The notes under the pieces: generated by a model
Told to the model about the DNA's origin: nothing
Database searches by the model: none
The model's input: the letters and a program-made list of their open reading frames with translations, nothing else
Program-made: the position numbers and the translations under genes
Part shown: positions 6,333-8,342 of the stretch, piece by piece
Layout of the letters: the number at the start of each line of letters is the position of its first letter
Numbering within the stretch: the first letter of the stretch is position 1
Origin: Candidatus Omnitrophota bacterium
GTDB lineage: Bacteria > Ratteibacteria > UBA8468 > MWAK01
Direction: 5' to 3'
Assembly: GCA_018829455.1 (NCBI GenBank)
Contig: JAHJUB010000061.1
Coordinates: 1 to 8,342 of the forward strand
Length of the DNA stretch: 8,342 nucleotides

Positions 6333-6344
6333 CGCTTATCCTCC

Positions 6345-6461
6345 AATGACAGGCGAGACTTGTCCGCCGTAGCCTGCCTACGCTAAATTTATCCGCCGTA
6401 GCTTTAGCGCAGGCGGAGTTTCGGCAGGTAAACCTTGGCGTAGGCGGACGCCTGTCCTACT
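6345..6461 (-). repeat. GTAG-footed palindromic element, family B, copy 2 (long form)
   Basis: This shares both ends with the element at 1366-1427 (gacaggcg outer arm near 6348, cgcctgtc at 6449-6456, GTAG foot at plus 6457-6460). Its centre carries about 55 more bases. The extra part has its own structure: ctgcctacgctaaa (6374-6387) pairs with tttagcgcaggcgg (6403-6416) with two mismatches, and cctgcc (6373-6378) with ggcagg (6423-6428). The TAG of the upstream gene's stop codon is part of the GTAG foot. It occupies the whole gap between the two small membrane-protein genes. Confidence 0.82.
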
Positions 6462-6804
6462 GCTTTATTTCCGAATTATCCAGGGCCATTTTACCGAGCA
6501 CCGGCAAAAGAAAATATTCACCCCGGTACGCTTTTACCATCAGGACAACCCAAAAGATGACTCCCACCAAATTAATCAGAGGAAGAAGGAATTTAAACAG
6601 ACACGGCACAAAAGAAAAAACAACGCCAATCGCTGCCTGCAAAATGAGCCAGGCCACCGAAAAGAAAATTGCCTGCAGGCTGTGAAAACGAACAAACTTA
6701 TTCTTCTTTTCCGTTAGAAAAAAGAAGAGGCCGGTGATTATCCCCAACGCATAACAAAGCAATCCGGCCATATTTTCCTTCAATCCGCTGCTGGTCTCTT
6801 CCAT
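6457..6804 (-). CDS. DUF4870/Tic20-like three-helix membrane protein
   Basis: A 115-residue integral membrane protein. It begins MEETSSGLKENMAGLLCYAL and has hydrophobic helices at about 12-30, 41-66 and 70-91. Between the first two lies E-K-K-N-K-F-V-R-F-H-S-L-Q-A (32-45), the signature of the DUF4870/Tic20-like group, and after the last comes Y-R-G-E-Y-F-L-L-P-V-L-G-K-M-A (93-107), also typical. Bacterial members have no established function. The ATG at 6804 is preceded by a G-rich GGGGGT about five bases away, an acceptable but imperfect ribosome binding site. Upstream is a single family C palindrome and downstream a family B element that supplies the TAG stop, so the gene is bounded by repeats on both sides. 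Confidence 0.88.
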   Translation of the reverse strand: MEETSSGLKENMAGLLCYALGIITGLFFFLTEKKNKFVRFHSLQAIFFSVAWLILQAAIGVVFSFVPCLFKFLLPLINLVGVIFWVVLMVKAYRGEYFLLPVLGKMALDNSEIKQ

Positions 6805-6829
6805 GTTTTACCCCCGTTATACATTAACC

Positions 6830-6853
6830 GCGCCAAGCAAGCTTGGCAACTAC
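6830..6853 (-). repeat. GTAG-footed palindrome, family C, single unit
   Basis: On the minus strand: GTAGTT (6853-6848) followed by gccaagc tt gcttggc (6847-6832). It is the same unit as each half of 3541-3600, with the paired arm changes described there. The TAG of the foot is the stop codon of prfA. It lies in the 45-bp gap before the DUF4870-like gene. Confidence 0.85.
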
Positions 6854-7767
6854 TCACTGTCCGTTGCTTTTAACGCTTCAATGACCGGCTCCAAACCTCC
6901 ATCCAGAATCTCCTTAAGGTTGCGGCTGGTAAAACCGATACGGTGGTCGGTCAGGCGATTCTGGGGAAAGTTGTAGGTTCTAATCTTTTCGCTGCGGTCG
7001 CCGGTTTTTATCTTTGCCCTTCGTTCTGCGTCTTTCGCTTCGTTCTGGTCTCTTTCCTGCTGCTCAGCCAAACGAGCCGCCATCACCTTTAAGGCGCGTT
7101 CCTTGTTCTGCAACTGGCTGCGCTCATCCTGGCAACTGACCACGATTCCGGTGGGAAGGTGAGTCACGCGGACCGCAGAATAGGTTGTATTGACCGACTG
7201 ACCTCCGGCGCCGGAAGAACAAAAGGTGTCAATCTTAATCTCTTTGGAGTCAATCTTCACTTCCCTGATTTCGGTTTCCGAAAAGACCGCTACCGTAGCA
7301 GCCGAAGTATGAATGCGACCCTGCGATTCCGTCTCCGGAATGCGCTGCACCCGATGCACGCCGCTTTCATATTTCAAGAAACCGTAAGCGCCCTTTCCTT
7401 TGACCAGGAAAATAATTGACCGTATCCCGCTTTTTTCGCTGAAATTGCTGTCAAAAATTTCGGTTTTCAGGCCCTTCCGCTCCGCAAAACGGGCATACAT
7501 CCGAAAGAGGTCCCGGGCAAAAAGAGCGGCTTCTTCACCGCCGGTCCCGGCCCGAACCTCAACGATGGCATTGCGAACGTCCCGGCCGTCCAAACTCTTC
7601 TTCGCTGACTCCCCCTTCAGCCGGTTCACCTCTGTCAGTAGCCGGCTGACTTCTTCCCGGGCCAACTCCGCCATCCCCGAATCTTTTTCGCTCCCGGCCA
7701 ATTCCTCTGCTTCGGCCAGTTCTTTCTTTATTCGGTCAAGAATGTAATTATTCTTTTGCAACCCCAT
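6850..7767 (-). CDS. prfA: Peptide chain release factor 1, short form
   Basis: A 305-residue RF1, which recognises UAA/UAG and triggers peptide release. Ordinary RF1 has about 355-360 residues. Here the N-terminal 50 or so residues (first part of domain 1) are missing: the protein starts MGLQKNNYILDRIKKELAEA, which aligns with the middle of that domain. The C-terminus ends at E-A-L-K-A-T-D-S-E, roughly ten residues early. The codon-recognition motif P144-E-T146 and the peptidyl-transferase motif G188-G-Q190 are present. The GGQ surroundings are odd: C183 stands where family members have R (R-S-S-G-A-G-G-Q), and Y196 where D or E is usual (N-T-T-D-S-A). The frame is closed upstream by TAG at 7786-7788, so it cannot be extended. 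The ATG overlaps rpmE by 20 bp without a good Shine-Dalgarno. The TAG stop belongs to a family C palindrome. Confidence 0.92.
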   Translation of the reverse strand: MGLQKNNYILDRIKKELAEAEELAGSEKDSGMAELAREEVSRLLTEVNRLKGESAKKSLDGRDVRNAIVEVRAGTGGEEAALFARDLFRMYARFAERKGLKTEIFDSNFSEKSGIRSIIFLVKGKGAYGFLKYESGVHRVQRIPETESQGRIHTSAATVAVFSETEIREVKIDSKEIKIDTFCSSGAGGQSVNTTYSAVRVTHLPTGIVVSCQDERSQLQNKERALKVMAARLAEQQERDQNEAKDAERRAKIKTGDRSEKIRTYNFPQNRLTDHRIGFTSRNLKEILDGGLEPVIEALKATDSE

Positions 7768-7954
7768 AGCGCTGTCGGAACTTCTCTACCCGGCCGGCCG
7801 AATCAACAAACTTAGACTTTCCGGTAAAGAACGGATGGCAGGCGGCGCATATTTCCACGTGCATTTCCTTCTTGGTAGAACCCGTTTCCACCACATTCCC
7901 GCAAGCACAGATAACCTTGCTGGGGGAATAGGCGGGGTGGATATCCTTCTTCAT
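7748..7954 (-). CDS. rpmE: 50S ribosomal protein L31 (bL31), zinc-binding form
   Basis: A 68-residue L31, a peripheral 50S protein at the subunit interface. It begins MKKDIHPAYSPSKVICACGN. The four zinc ligands C16-A-C18 and C36-A-A-C39 are present, so it is the zinc-requiring (C+) type rather than the cysteine-free paralogue. The later part has H-P-F-F-T-G-K-S-K-F-V-D (40-51), the family signature. The start is fixed by GGAGG at 7959-7963, four bases upstream, and the ATG overlaps the stop of the GerMN gene as ATGA. Its last six codons overlap the start of prfA, the usual downstream neighbour, which suggests coupled translation. Confidence 0.96.
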   Translation of the reverse strand: MKKDIHPAYSPSKVICACGNVVETGSTKKEMHVEICAACHPFFTGKSKFVDSAGRVEKFRQRYGVAKE

Positions 7955-8342
7955 TTTTCCTCCATCTCCAAATCGGCGCGGCCAACCGGACGCTCAACTT
8001 CGGTCAGACCCTCGCTGCTGAAATATTTGATCGGCTGTCCGTCGATTAAAAACCTGACTTTATTCACCCTGGAAAATTGGGTGGCGGTATAAACGATTTG
8101 ACGCAGCCGGGCCAGCATCATTTCCGTCCCGCCGCCTTCGTCAATCTGCTTGGAAAAATTTAACAAAACCGTGTCTTCCTCCATGAAAACGCTCAGAAGC
8201 TGCGCTTCCTGGGGCAAGGCGGAATCGTAACCGGCTGCTTTTTCCGCTTCATCCGGACCCTGCAGGAGAAGGGTCATTACGTTCTTAACTTTTTCGTCAA
8301 CAGACCGAAGCCGGGGCGCCTTACGCACCACCGGAACAATCA
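7951..8342 (-). CDS. GerMN-domain protein, C-terminal part (5' end beyond the window)
   Basis: The frame is open to the right edge. A GTG at 8331 could be taken as a start, but the codons before it read I-V-P-V-V-R-K, which is how GerMN domains begin (V-P-V-x-R), so I take the gene to be partial. The visible 129 or so residues contain M-T-L-L-L-Q-G-P-D-E-A-E-K, S-A-L-P-Q-E-A-Q-L-L-S-V, V-L-L-N-F-S-K, Q-I-V-Y-T-A-T-Q-F-S-R-V-N-K-V-R-F-L-I-D-G, all matching the GerMN (germane) fold named after the sporulation/germination protein GerM. Such domains also occur in lipoproteins and envelope proteins of non-sporulating bacteria, so sporulation should not be inferred. Any signal peptide would be outside the window. 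The gene ends with TGA overlapping the rpmE ATG, which ties it to the translation operon. Confidence 0.85.
   Translation of the reverse strand, partial: IVPVVRKAPRLRSVDEKVKNVMTLLLQGPDEAEKAAGYDSALPQEAQLLSVFMEEDTVLLNFSKQIDEGGGTEMMLARLRQIVYTATQFSRVNKVRFLIDGQPIKYFSSEGLTEVERPVGRADLEMEEK

Noticed and set aside
8329..8331. GTG as the start of the GerMN gene
   Set aside because: The residues before it continue the domain (I-V-P-V-V-R-K), so the GTG is an internal valine and the gene runs beyond the right edge.

Overview
This is an 8.3 kb stretch of bacterial chromosome in which every supported gene lies on the minus strand, so transcription runs from the right edge to the left. The order of transcription is: a GerMN-domain protein (cut by the right edge), rpmE, prfA (short), a three-helix DUF4870/Tic20-like membrane protein, an 88-residue two-helix membrane protein, prmC, murA, rpsP, trmD, gatA, galT, and the first 51 codons of an IS200-like tyrosine transposase of the RAYT type (cut by the left edge). 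The content is housekeeping: translation (L31, RF1, the methylase that modifies release factors, S16, tRNA m1G37 methylase, GatA amidotransferase subunit), the first committed step of peptidoglycan synthesis, and galactose-1-phosphate uridylylation. MurA and the bacterial-type translation genes show a walled bacterium. The gene mix, a GerMN protein next to rpmE-prfA-prmC-murA and moderate G+C suggest an uncultivated lineage such as Omnitrophota or a relative, but this is a guess from memory and not demonstrated.

Layout. 8342-6850 is a tightly coupled head-to-tail run (GerMN, rpmE, prfA; 4-bp and 20-bp overlaps). 6849-6066 holds two small membrane protein genes set between palindromic repeats, then prmC with a 1-bp TAG/GTG overlap. 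6066-3930 is prmC-murA (14-bp overlap). 3929-2821 is rpsP and trmD, separated by a paired palindromic element. 2855-1428 is gatA, overlapping trmD by 35 bp. 1427-1299 is a composite repeat, followed by galT (1298-279). 278-1 is a repeat-like spacer and the start of the transposase. No stretch longer than 130 bp lacks a gene.

The most interesting content lies between the genes. Nearly every true intergenic gap (1316-1427, 3541-3600, 3877-3927, 6345-6461, 6830-6853) is filled by GC-rich palindromic elements, which I sort into three families: A, two tandem hairpins in 51 bp; B, long arms with a variable centre; and C, a 22-nt hairpin unit, single or as an inverted pair. Each unit begins with the tetranucleotide GTAG. 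Units of families A and C differ between copies by paired, compensating changes in both arms. A GTAG foot plus a hairpin is the known hallmark of REP sequences processed by REP-associated tyrosine transposases, and one such transposase starts at the left edge. The window therefore looks like a REP/BIME system colonising the gaps of a housekeeping cluster. The GTAG feet sit at or within three bases of the stop codons of several genes and in places supply the TAG itself.

A second point of interest is prfA. It lacks about 50 N-terminal residues compared with ordinary RF1, stops early at a REP foot, and has unusual residues around its GGQ motif.
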